The notes beneath the pieces were generated by a model. That model was not told the DNA's origin. It searched no databases and saw nothing but the letters and a program-made list of their open reading frames with translations. Below, piece by piece: positions 1-11,418 of a stretch of DNA of 64,000 nucleotides. The first letter of the stretch is position 1. Each line of letters begins with the position of its first letter. The translations under genes were made by a program, and so were the position numbers. The stretch is from Antedon mediterranea (Eukaryota; Echinodermata; Crinoidea; Comatulida; Antedonidae), in assembly GCF_964355755.1 (NCBI RefSeq), contig NC_092679.1, positions 9,848,932-9,912,931 on the forward strand, read 5' to 3'.

Positions 1-29
1 TCTATCTCTCTCTCTCGCTGATCTATCTT

Positions 30-60
<31 letters not shown>

Positions 61-1279
61 TGCTGATCTATCTATCTCTCGCTGATCTATCTCTCTCTCT
101 CGCTGATCTATCTCTCTCTCGCTGATCTATCTATCTCTCGCTGATCTATCTCTCTCTCGCTGATCTATCTATCTCTCTCTCTCGCTGATCTATCTCTCTC
201 TCGCTGATCTATCTCTCTCTCGCTGATCTATCTCTCTCTCTCTCGCTGATCTATCTATCTGTCTCTCGCTGATCTATCTATCTGTCTCTCGCTGATCTAT
301 CTATCTGTCTCTCGCTGATCTATCTATCTCTCTCTCGCTGATCTATCTATCTCTCTCGCGCTGATCTATCTATCTCTCTCTCGCTGATCTATTTATCTCT
401 CTCTCGCTGATCTATCTCTCTCTCGCCGATCTATCTCTCTCTCGCTGATCTATCTCTCTCTCTCGCTGATCTATCTATCTCTCTCTGATCTATCTCTCTC
501 TCGCTGATCTATCTCTCTCTCGCTGATTTATCTCTCTCGCGCTGATCTATCTATCTCTCGCTGATCTATCTCTCTCTCTCTCGCTGATCTATCTATCTCT
601 CTCTCGCTGATCTATCTATCTCTCTCTCGCTGATCTATCTCTCTCTCGCTGATCTATCTCTCTCTCTCTCTCGCTGATCTATCTGTCTCTCGCTGATCTA
701 TCTCTCTCTCGCTGATCTATCTCTCTCTAGCTGATCTATCTCTCTCTCTCGCTGATCTATCTTTTTCTCTCTCTCTCTCTCTCTCTCTCGCTGATCTATC
801 TATTTCTCTCTCGCTGATATATCTATCTCTCTCTCGCTGATCTATCTATCTCTCTCTCGCTGATCTATCTATCTCCCTCTCGCTGATCTATCTATCTCTC
901 TCTCGCTGATCTATCTATCTCTCTCTCTCTCGCTGATCTATCTATCTCTCGTTGATCTATCTCTCTCTCGCTGATCTATCTCTCTCTCGCTGATCTATCT
1001 CTCTCTCGCTGATCTATCTATCTCTCGCTGATCTATCTCTCTCTCGCTGATCTATCTCTCTCTCTCGCTGATCTATATCTCTCTCGCTGATCTATCTATC
1101 TCTCGCTGATTTATCTCTCTCTCTCTCTCGCTGATCTATCTATCTCTCTCTCGCTGATCTATCTCTCTCTCGCTGATCTATCTCTCTCTCTCTCGCTGAT
1201 CTATCTGTCTCTCGCTGATCTATCTCTCTCGCTGATCTATCTCTCTCTCGCTGATCTATCTCTCTCTCTCGCTGATCTA

Positions 1280-1330
<51 letters not shown>

Positions 1331-2777
1331 TCTATCTATCTCTCTCTCGCTGATCTATCTCTCTCTCGCTGATCTATCTATCTCTCTCTCGCTGATCTAT
1401 CTATCTCTCTCTCGCTGATCTATCTATCTCTCTCTCGCTGATCTGTCTGTCTCTCTCTCTCGTTGATCTATCTCTCTCTCGCTGATCTATCTCTCTCTCA
1501 CTGATCTATCTCTCTCTCGCTGATCTATCTCTCTCTCGCTGATCTATCTATCTCTCGCTGATCTATCTCTCTCTCGCTGATCTTTCTCTCTCTCGCTGAT
1601 CTATCTCTCTCTCGCTGATCTATCTCTCTCTCGCTGATCTATCTATCTCTCGCTGATCTATCTATCTCTCTCTCGCTGATCTATCTATCTCTCTCTTGCT
1701 GATCTATCTCTCTCTCTCGCTGATCTATCTCTCTCTCTCGCTGATCTATCTCTCTCTCGCTGATCTATCTCTCTCTCGCTGATCTATCTCTATCTCGCTG
1801 ATCTATCTCTTTCTCGCTGATCTATCTCTCGCTCGCTGATCTATATCTCTCTCTCTCTCGCTGATCTATCTATCTGTCTCTCGCTGATCTATCTATCTGT
1901 CTCTCGCTGATCTATCTATCTGTCTCTCGCTGATCTATCTATCTCTCTCGCTGATCTATCTATCTGTCTTTTGCTGATCTATCTATCTCTCTCTCGCTGA
2001 TCTATCTATCTCTCTCTCGCTGATCTATCTCTCTCTCGCCGATCTATCTCTTTCTTGCTGATCTATCTCTCTCTCGCTGATCTATCTATCTCTCGCTGAT
2101 CTATCTATCTCTCGCTGATCTATCTCTCTCGCTGATTTATCTCTCTCGCGCTGATCTATCTATCTCTCGCTGATCTATCTCTCTCTCTCTCGCTGATCTA
2201 TCTATCTCTCTCTCGCTGATCTATCTCTCTCTCGCTGATCTATCTCTCTCTCTCGCTGATCTATCTGTCTCTCGCTGATCTATCTCTCTCTCGCTGATCT
2301 ATCTCTCTCTCGCTGATCTATCTCTCTCTCTCGCTGATCTATCTTTCTCTCTCTATCTCTCTCTCTCTCTCTCGCTGATCTATCTCTCTCTCTCTCTTGC
2401 TGATCTATCTCTCTCTCGCTGATCTATCTATCTCTCGCTGATCTATCTCTCTCTCTCTCGCTGATCTATCTATCTCTCTCTCTTGCTGATCTATCTCTCT
2501 CTCTCGCTGATCTATCTATCTCTCGCTGATCTATCTCTCTCTCGCTGATCTATCTCTCTCTCTCGCTGATCTATCTCTCTCTCGCTGATCTATCTATCTC
2601 TCGCTGATTTATCTCTCTCTCTCTCTCGCTGATCTATCTATCTCTCTCTCGCTGATCTATCTCTCTCTCGCTGATCTATCTCTCTCTCTCTCGCTGATCT
2701 ATCTGTCTCTCGCTGATCTATCTCTCTCGCTGATCTATCTCTCTCTCGCTGATCTATCTCTCTCTCTCGCTGATCTA

Positions 2778-2835
<58 letters not shown>

Positions 2836-5780
2836 GCTGATCTATCTATCTCTCTCTCGCTGATCTATCTCTCTCTCGCTGATCTATCTATCTCTCTCTC
2901 GCTGATCTATCTATCTCTCTCTCGCTGATCTATCTATCTCTCTCTCGCTGATCTGTCTGTCTCTCTCTCTCGTTGATCTATCTCTCTCTCGCTGATCTAT
3001 CTCTCTCTCACTGATCTATCTCTCTCTCGCTGATCTATCTCTCTCTCGCTGATCTATCTATCTCTCGCTGATCTATCTCTCTCTCGCTGATCTATCTCTC
3101 TCTCGCTGATCTATCTCTCTCTCGCTGATCTATCTCTCTCTCGCTGATCTATCTATCTCTCGCTGATCTATCTATCTCTCTCTCGCTGATCTATCTATCT
3201 CTCTCTTGCTGATCTATCTCTCTCTCTCGCTGATCTATCTCTCTCTCTCGCTGATCTATCTCTCTCTCGCTGATCTATCTCTCTCTCGCTGATCTATCTC
3301 TATCTCGCTGATCTATCTCTTTCTCGCTGATCTATCTCTCGCTCGCTGATCTATATCTCTCTCTCTCTCGCTGATCTATCTATCTGTCTCTCGCTGATCT
3401 ATCTATCTGTCTCTCGCTGATCTATCTATCTGTCTCTCGCTGATCTATCTATCTCTCTCGCTGATCTATCTATCTGTCTTTTGCTGATCTATCTATCTCT
3501 CTCTCGCTGATCTATCTATCTCTCTCTCGCTGATCTATCTCTCTCTCGCCGATCTATCTCTTTCTCGCTGATCTATCTCTCTCTCGCTGATCTATCTATC
3601 TCTCGCTGATCTATCTATCTCTCGCTGATCTATCTCTCTCTCGCTGATTTATCTCTCTCGCGCTGATCTATCTATCTCTCGCTGATCTATCTCTCTCTCT
3701 CTCTCGCTGATCTATCTATCTCTCTCTCGCTGATCTATCTCTCTCTCGCTGATCTATCTCTCTCTCTCGCTGATCTATCTGTCTCTCGCTGATCTATCTC
3801 TCTCTCGCTGATCTATCTCTCTCTCGCTGATCTATCTCTCTCTCTCGCTGATCTATCTTTCTCTCTCTATCTCTCTCTCTCTCTCTCTCGCTGATCTATC
3901 TCTCTCTCTCTCTTGCTGATCTATCTCTCTCTCGCTGATCTATCTATCTCTCGCTGATCTATCTCTCTCTCTCTCGCTGATCTATCTATCTCTCTCTCTT
4001 GCTGATCTATCTCTCTCTCTCGCTGATCTATCTCTCTTTCTCGCTGATCTATCTCTCTCTCGCTGATCTATCTCTCTCTCGCTGATCTATCTCTATCTCG
4101 CTGATCTATCTATCTCTCGCTGATCTATCTCTCGCTCGCTGATCTATCTCTCTCTCTCTCGCTGATCTATCTATCTGTCTCTCGCTGATCTATCTATCTG
4201 TCTCTCGCTGATCTATCTATCTGTCTCTCGCTGATCTATCTATCTCTCTCGCTGATCTATCTATCTGTCTTTTGCTGATCTATCTATCTCTCTCTCGCTG
4301 ATCTATCTATCTCTCTCTCGCTGATCTATCTTTCTCTCGCCGATCTATCTCTTTCTCGCTGATCTATCTCTCTCTCGCTGATCTATCTATCTCTCGCTGA
4401 TCTATCTCTCTCTCGCTGATCTATCTCTCTCTCGCTGATTTATCTCTCTCGCGCTGATCTATCTATCTCTCGCTGATCTATCTCTCTCTCTCTCGCTGAT
4501 CTATCTATCTCTCTCTCGCTGATCTATCTCTCTCTCGCTGATCTATCTCTCTCTCTCGCTGATCTATCTGTCTCTCGCTGATCTATCTCTCTCTCGCTGA
4601 TCTATCTCTCTCTCGCTGATCTATCTCTCTCTCTCTCGCTGATCTATCTTTCTCTCTCTATCTCTCTCTCTCTCTCTCGCTGATCTATCTATCTCTCTTT
4701 CGCTGATCTATCTATCTCTCTCTCGCTGATCTATCTATCTCTCTCTCTCGCTGATCTATCTATCTGTCTCTCGCTGATCTATCTATCTCTCTCTCGCTGA
4801 TCTATCTATCTCTCGTTGATCTATCTCTCTCTCGCTGATCTATCTCTCTCTCGCTGATCTATCTCTCTCTCGCTGATCTATCTCTCTCTCGCTGATCTAT
4901 CTATCTCTCGCTGATCTATCTCTCTCTCGCTGATCTATCTCTCTCTCTCGCTGATCTATCTCTCTCTCTCGCTGATCTATCTCTCTCTCGCTGATCTATC
5001 TATCTCTCGCTGATCTATCTCTCTCTCTCTCGCTGATCTATTTCTCTCTCTCGCTGATCTATCTCTCTCTCTCGCTGATCTATCTCTCTCTCTCTCGCTG
5101 ATCTATCTCTCTCTCGCTGATCTATCTCTCCCTCTCGCTGATCTATTTCTCTCTCTCTCGCTGATCTATCTCTCTCGCTGATCTATCTCTCTCTCTCGCT
5201 GATCTATCTCTCTCTCGCTGATCTATCTCTCTCGCTGATCTATCTCTCTCTCGCTGATCTATCTCTCTCTCTCTCGCTGATCTATCTCTCTCTCGCTGAT
5301 CTATCTCTCTCTCGCTGATCTCTCTCTCTCTCTCTCTCTCTCGCTGATCTATCTGTCTCGCTCGCTGATATATCTCTCTCTCGCTGATCTATCTCTCTCT
5401 CTCGCTGATCTATCTCTCTCTCTCGCTGATCTATCTCTCTCTCTCGCTGATCTATCTCTCTCTCTCTCGCTGATCTATCTCTCTCTCTTGCTGATCTATC
5501 TTTCTCTCGCTGATCTATCTCTCTCTCGCTGATCTATCTCTCTCTCGGTGATCTATCTCTCTCTCGGTGATCTATCTCTCTCTCTCTCGCTGATCTATCT
5601 GTCTCTCTCGCTACTCTATCTCTCTCTCGCTGATCTATCTCTCTCGCTGATCTATCTCTCTCGCTGATCTATCTGTCTCTCGCTGATATATCTGTCTCTC
5701 GCTGATCTATCTCTCTCTCTCTCTCGCTGATCTATCTATCTCTCTCTCGCTGATCTATCTCTCACTCGCTGATCTATCTT
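1..5780. repeat. CT-rich satellite array (GCTGATCTATC units)
   Basis: Uninterrupted tandem array of short units of the form CTCTCTCGCTGATCTATC, roughly 15-25 bp each. Length varies because the CT run expands and because an extra TATC or TGTC step is present or absent. Every unit keeps the core GCTGATCTATC. Rare variants (GTTGATC, GCCGATC, GATTTATC, GTCTTTTGC) act as landmarks showing higher-order copies. The array probably extends left beyond the window. I see no gene, and reading frames are open only because of the simple composition. The same satellite returns at 47542-48927. The reverse strand reads as GATAGATCAGCGAGAG. Confidence 0.97.
1081..4300. repeat. Higher-order copies inside the CT satellite
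   Basis: Rare variants recur in the same order at fixed spacing. The GTCTGTCTC/CGTTGATC pair lies at 1441 and 2951 (shift 1510). The variant TATCTGTCTTTTGC lies at 1961 and 3471 (shift 1510) and again at 4262 (shift 791). The GATTTATC landmark at 1105 recurs at 2603. About 1.5 kb of the satellite was therefore duplicated as a block, followed by a shorter third copy. This implies unequal exchange between large blocks, not only slippage of single units. Confidence 0.8.
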
Positions 5781-7926
5781 TAATTTTTGAATTTTAAAAA
5801 GTGGACATTTTAGTAATTTTTCGAAAAAATTGCTATGGTCCCCCCCCCCCCCGGGGAAATTTTCGCAAAAATGGCCAAATTTTAACCCTTTTATTTTTAT
5901 ACATAACTAGTTACTATGGCTCTATAAGATGATGTTAGCACATATTTGTAAAAATGGCAATATTATAGCATAATTATTGAATTTTAAAAAGTGGGAATTT
6001 TGGCCATTTTTGACCCTTTTATTTTTTTGACATAACTAGCTGCTATGTCTCTATAAGATGATGTTAACACAATATATTTGTATAAATTACAATATTATAG
6101 CATAATTTTTGAATTTTAGAAATTGGAAATTTTGTCCATTTTTCGAAAAAATTCCTATAGTTCCCCGCATGAAAATTTTCAAAAAATGGCCAAATCAACC
6201 CTTTTATTTTTTGACATAATTCTTTACTATGGCTCTATAAGATGATGTTAGCAAAATATATCTGTATAAATGGAAATATCATAACATAATTATTTAATTT
6301 TTAAAAGTGGAAAATGTTGCCATTTTTCGACCCTTTTTTTTTTTTGACATAACTAGTAGCGATGGCTCTATAAGATGATGTTAACACAATATATGTGCAT
6401 AAATGGCAATATTATAACATAATTATTGAATTTGAAAAAGTGGACAATTTTGCCATTTTTCGAAAAAAAATCATATAGTCCCCTGCAGGAAAATTTTCGA
6501 AAAATTGCCAAATTTCGACCCTTTTATTTTTTGACATAATTCGTTACTATGGCTTTATAAGACGATGTTAACACAATATATGTGCATTAATGGCAATATT
6601 ATAGCCTAATTATTGAATTTTAAACGGTGGACATTTTGGTTAATGTTAGCAAAATATATCTGTATAAATTTCAACATTATAGCATAATTTTTGAATTTTG
6701 AAAAGTGGAAATTTTTGCCATTTTTCGAAAAAATTCCTATGGTCCCCGCTGGAAAATTTTTCGAAAAATGGCCCAATTTTCACCCTTTTATTTTTTGACA
6801 TAACTAGTTACTATGGCTCTATAAGATAATGTTAGCACAAAATATTTGCAAAAATGGCAATATTATAGCATAGTTCTTGAATTTTAAAAAGTGGGAATTT
6901 TTGCCATTTTTTGACCCTTTTATTTTTTTGACATAACTAGCTGCTATGTCTCTATAAGATGATGTTAGCACAATATATTTCCATAAATGGCAATATTATA
7001 GCATAATTTTCGAATTTTAGAAATTGGAAATTTTTGCCATTTTTCAAAAAAATTCTTATGGTCCCCCCGCAGAAAATTTTCGAAATATGGTCAAATTTCA
7101 AGCCTTTTATTTTTTGATACAATTCCTTACTATGGCTCTATAAGACGATGTTAGCAAAATATATCTGTATAAATGGCAATATTATAGCATAATTATTTAA
7201 TTTTTAAAAGTGGAAAATGTCGACATTTTTCGACCTTTTTATTTTTTTGACATATCTAGTTACGATGGCTCTATAAGATGATGTCAACACAATATATGTG
7301 CATAAATGGCAATATTATAACATAATTATTGAATTTGAAAAAGTGGAAAATTTTGCCATTTTTCGAAAAAAATTCGTATAATCCCACGTAGGGAAATTTT
7401 CGAAAAATGGCCAAATTTCGACCCTTTTATTTTTTGACATAACTCGTTACTATGGCTTTATAAGACTTTATAGAATTTTAAACGGTGGACATTTTGGTTA
7501 ATGTTAGCAAAATATATCTGTATAAATGGCAACGTTATAGCATAATGCATAATTATTGAATTTAAAAAATTGGGAATTTTTGCAATTTTTCGAAAAAATT
7601 CCTATGGTCCCCCGCAGTGAAATTTTCGGAAAATGGCCAAATTTCGACCCTTTTATTTGTTAACATAACTAGTTACTATGGCTCTATAAGATGGTGTTAA
7701 CACAATATATGTGCATAAATGCATATATTATAGCCTAATTATTGAATTTTAAAAGGTGGACATTTTGGTTGTTTTTCGAGAAAATTCCCGTTGTCCCCCG
7801 CAGGGAAATTTTCGGAAAATGACCAAATTTCGATCCTTTTATTTTTTGACATAACTAGTTACTATGGCTCTGTAAGATGATGTTAGCACAGTAAATTTGC
7901 ATTATTGGCAATATTATAGTATAAAT
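5781..7926 (+). repeat. AT-rich tandem repeat, two alternating monomers
   Basis: Tandem repeat built from conserved blocks: CTATGGCTCTATAAGATGAT, then GCATAATTATTGAATTTTAA, then CCATTTTTCGAAAAAATTCC, then GACATAACTAG. The CTATAAGATG block occurs near 5921, 6051, 6235, 6366 and 6550, so spacing alternates between about 130 and about 183 bp. The long monomer has an extra block containing GGTCCCCCGCAGGGAAATTT that the short one lacks. The dimer (~315 bp) is the true unit. A poly-C/G run lies at about 5840-5855. No coding capacity. Copies occur in opposite orientation at 45816-47541 and in the same orientation at 48928-49856. Confidence 0.92.
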
Positions 7927-8123
7927 GGTTACTATAGCATTAATAAACATGCGCAATGTCGAATAATGCGTTGCGCATGTCAATTGTTATTTATTATGCT
8001 ATAGTAAGCATTTATGTAAAAAATAAAAAAGTTCAAAATTGGGCATTTTTTGAAAAAAATCCCTGTACTATTACAGGGATTTTTTCACAAAATGGCTAAT
8101 TTTCGTCCCTTTCACTTTTTACA
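7927..8123. repeat. Hairpin repeat, copy 1
   Basis: 7930-8006 is a long imperfect palindrome. TACTATAGCAT pairs with ATGCTATAGTA and CATGCGCAA pairs with TTGCGCATG, around the loop GTCGAATAATG. A second short palindrome follows at 8062-8088 (CCCTGTA and TACAGGG). The region ends at the TTAA (8124-8127) where the Kolobok-like element 1 inserted. A matching uninterrupted copy is at 49857-50040. Confidence 0.85.
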
Positions 8124-8403
8124 TTAAAGATCATGGAACATGGTATTTGATGCATAACGTTTTTTGGCTGATTTGGGTCTGAATATGTTGATTTTATTAG
8201 TACGTTTTTATAAAATAAATTCTATAAGCGTAAATTATGAATTTTTTTATGATTTACATACATTGGAGTTTATATCTCCGAAGTCGAATTTGGAAGCAGG
8301 AAATCCAAGGCGATAAATCGTGACGTCATAAGATGAACACACTGCACTGCCCTGGTCGCGACGCATCTCTCTTATTGTATACAAACTGTACTGTATCGGC
8401 AAG

Positions 8404-8660
8404 ATGTCAACACGTATTGTGTACGATCTCGACAGTTCGGAGTCTGATTTTGAAGAGGAAACTATCCATTATGAATTCGAAATTGATGAAGATGAAGGAG
8501 ACGACGTTATGGATACGCAAGAAAGTGTTATTGAATGCAATTAATTCAACTGTATATGAGAGCCCGATCTCACCGATTCTGAAGGCGAGGCGGACCAACG
8601 CGAAGGCGGCGAAGAACGTCGTAGGGAAATTGATCAGACCAACAATACATGGTCCTAGCT
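8404..8660 (+). pseudogene. Acidic 5' exon relic in Kolobok-like element 1
   Basis: From ATG 8404 the frame encodes an acidic, Ser/Asp/Glu-rich start (MSTRIVYDLDSSESDFEEE and on). It meets in-frame TAA and TGA stops near 8542 and 8554. The same frame then continues with another acidic stretch (EPDLTDSEGEADQREGGEE) to a TAG at about 8659. The continuity of composition across the two stops indicates a broken exon. A diverged inverted copy lies at 12170-12480, starting TRIAYDFDSSSSEELEEE after an early stop. Acidic leaders followed by an EP motif are seen at the start of P2X7C-like transposon proteins, so this may be such an exon or the transposase leader; I cannot decide. Confidence 0.55.
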
Positions 8661-9121
8661 AGGCCTAGGTTTACATTTTCAATTACGGACCCAAACTTTA
8701 GAATGGTTAGTAACAGTCAGTTATACGAATGCATTATTATCGTGTTTTTAAACGCAATAAAAAAATTAGTAAAACTGAAGTTGTTGTGTCGATTAACTAA
8801 AAGGTAGGTAGTACTAGTAGAAAAGTAGGTGATTAATTCGGTTTTAAAATCAGCAACACAAAGGGCCTAGGCTAGTAGTAAGTACTGTGTTGAAAGCCCC
8901 AGCATAATAGTTCAGGTGGGGAGTTGTTCTGCCCTCAAAAAAATAAAGCTTGTGCACCACCTGACTGTAATAATTTGAGATTGCACTATATTCTCTATTG
9001 ATTTGAAAAAAAATTGAACCATTTGAAATTTGCTTTAGAAAAGTCAAATTATAAATTATATAATCTTATAGCACTTTTACAAATGATTTTGTTCTTACAG
9101 TATCGTATTATTATTTCGCAG

Positions 9122-9288
9122 GGTATGTGAATGATCTCATGTTGGAGGTAATGAGCATTGTTGAAGAGACAGCAGAAGATGTTGATGTTGTTGATGCGCC
9201 ACCCCAACTCTGTTCAGGATTTGAACGCCCCGACAAAGAGACCGCTATTGCCAACCACTTCACAAGATTTCCAAATGTGAACAACTAA
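9122..9288 (+). pseudogene. C-terminal exon of a transposon protein
   Basis: After an acceptor-like TTATTTCGCAG ending at 9121, a frame of 55 codons runs to TAA 9286-9288. It begins YVNDLMLEVMSIVEE and ends with ERPDKETAIANHFTRF and four more residues. An ending with an RPDK motif and a terminal aromatic-rich tail is, from memory, typical of proteins coded next to P2X7C-like genes in animal DNA transposons. No upstream exon with a catalytic core is recognisable between 8660 and 9122. AATAAA-like signals follow at about 9305 and 9516. It is probably the last exon of a transposase whose middle was lost. Confidence 0.45.
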
Positions 9289-9896
9289 GGCAACAATTAT
9301 GCAGTAAATAAATCAGCAGCCAAAACTGGTCCACTGATCAACTTCAAATAAGAAGTATAATACATACTCCAAGAAATGAGATACATTCCATCATGTTATT
9401 TATTATAAATCATTATTTCGTTTTTTTAGTGAAAGATTAAAAGCCATTTGTTTATGTGGATACAGCAGCTCCACAATCCAGAGCCAACAGTTTTATGCAC
9501 AAAATATTCACTTGTGTGCATAATTTTTTAATAAATTGTATCAGAGAAATATATATTTTATTTCTATTTGATCATTTTATTTCTATCAGATACAGTGTAC
9601 AATACTTTCCTTTATGAGGTACAGTAAATAATTGTATGTGGTTAATTGTAATCTCAATACAAGTTGGTGCTAAATGTTTACTCAATCCAATCCAGCAAAC
9701 TGGAAATCATCTTCCATACCTGGTGGTGGGAAGTGGGCTCTTATGCAGGAAACTGCACATGATGGTAAGACTACCCTTAGGTTTCGGCCCAAAAACCCCC
9801 AACACCATCTGGCGAGTTGCCGGTACACAATATGTCTCAGACGTTTATGTTTTGAGGCTTCAACAGGTGCGTCATACTGTTGGCGGTAATGCAGCC

Positions 9897-11418
9897 GGGT
9901 CATTCTTCAGTAAGTGTCTAATTTCAGGTTTATAAAAAATCGATTTTAAAATTTGCATTTTTAAAATTTTAAAAGTTTATTCAGATAAATGAACATGTAT
10001 TACATGGCAAGCATATGTTTGGCGCAATCTTTATTATATATTTCGTATTTTATTCGTATTTATAAATACATGGTTCTATGTTACTGTCATTTCCGTCACA
10101 TTTATGGAATATACAAAGATAGAAAAAATAACGGTTCAGGAATTATAAAATTATTTCCATTATTAATTCTTTTGATATTATATATTATTTTTGTCTCTAT
10201 TAATCAAAAAATGATTGTTTTAACATTTATAAGTATGATTTTATACGTTCAAAACCATTTACTATTCCAAACAATAATAATTTTCAGAAAATAATATGAC
10301 TGTCACTGATGTTTTACAAAATTCTGTTGAACTAATATTACTATCCATTGACATAGTAGAAGAATATTGTTTATATTTCAATATACCACATAATTGCGTT
10401 CATTACTTAAATATTTTAGGATTTAAAAGGATAAAATATCCATGTGACGGAGATGAAACCGTGACGGATATGACGAACCTAAAAAATCATGTGACGGAGA
10501 TGACTTTAAGATATGATTTGATTATGTTTATTGACCAGAGTAACATAGATATACAATGTAATAACATAATAAAGATATACAAAACAAAATGTACAACAAA
10601 AAAAGGCCCTGGCAATAACAAAAAGTCATATCCGTCACGGGCCGTCATCTCCGTCACAACGAAACATTGGGAAATGTGACGGAGCTGACCGTGACGGAGA
10701 TGATGTATTTAGCATTGGACAGCCTAGGATCACATCGTAGGCATGTCTGACAGCGGAGACGGATTGCATACTTCTAGATACCGTAAATAACTTGTACTTC
10801 CAGTTGAAAAAAAACAGAAATTATAATCATTTAATGAGTTCTATACCGTTCGGATATGACATTCAATAAAGGTACGCAGCTGTAATTTTTCTAAAACCTC
10901 GTTTTTTTAGCTTTTTTCTTCTTTTATTGAAAATGATGTGCGGCTAGTTTAATTTAAATATCTTCGTATGTTTACAACGCACAGTCAATTTTTTTATTTA
11001 AATTATGTGACGGAAATGACACAAAACTGCGGGACAAGCTTTTTCCAAACAAAAACTTTAAAGTTTGAGATTTAATGTATGTAGAGATGTATTTCGAAGA
11101 AAATAATCGCATGAAATAATGATTAACTAACTTTTTGCAATATTTTCGATAACAAAAGTCCTGTTATCAAATATATACGGCGATCATAAAATTGAAGATG
11201 TACGATCGGGACATAGGATTATAGGGGGTTGCCTGAAACATTTTTATAAAAATTAACAATATCAATGCAATTATCTTTGTTTTATGTAATTAATTATATT
11301 TACAATAATGTTGATTATGATTAAAGTCAAGAATTTTTATTTTTTAATGATGAATTTTCAGTCTCTATCCCATCAAAGTATCGGGACACGATTTTAGACA
11401 CTTACTGAAGAATGACCC
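9897..11418. mobile_element. Nested 1522-bp DNA transposon with 4-bp target duplication
   Basis: Perfect 25-bp inverted termini lie at 9897-9921 and 11394-11418, beginning GGGTCATTCTTCAGTAAG. AGCC (minus strand GGCT) is duplicated at 9893-9896 and 11419-11422. The insertion interrupts the P2X7C-like exon of element 1, and taking it out restores a continuous family-like protein. Reading frames of 101 codons (9989-10294, hydrophobic) and 127 codons (10296-10679) are not recognisable as transposases, so the copy is probably non-autonomous. Four-base duplications with GG-starting termini occur in several superfamilies (for example Sola or Academ); I cannot assign it. Confidence 0.82.
10085..11020. 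repeat. Nine dispersed copies of GTGACGGANATGAC
   Basis: A 13-14 base motif occurs in both orientations inside the nested transposon. Direct copies are at 10444, 10461, 10491, 10676, 10691 and 11007. Inverted copies are at 10086, 10625 and 10644. Variation is mostly at one position (GGAGATGA, GGATATGA, GGAAATGA, GGAGCTGA). Copies are irregularly spaced, clustering at 10440-10705, so this is not a simple tandem repeat. It resembles a multi-site protein-binding array such as transposase sites. Confidence 0.75.

Noticed and set aside
1-5780. CRISPR-like regular repeats
   Set aside because: Units are contiguous simple-sequence satellite with no unique spacers, in a eukaryotic context.
8333-8662. 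109-codon frame starting MNTLHCPGRD
   Set aside because: Another frame over the same bases (ATG 8404) has the acidic composition shared with the inverted copy at 12170-12480, so the longer frame is a shadow.
9989-10679. Frames of 101 and 127 codons in the nested transposon
   Set aside because: Hydrophobic, low-complexity or built on the repeated 14-mer (VTDMT, VTEMT); no transposase motif.
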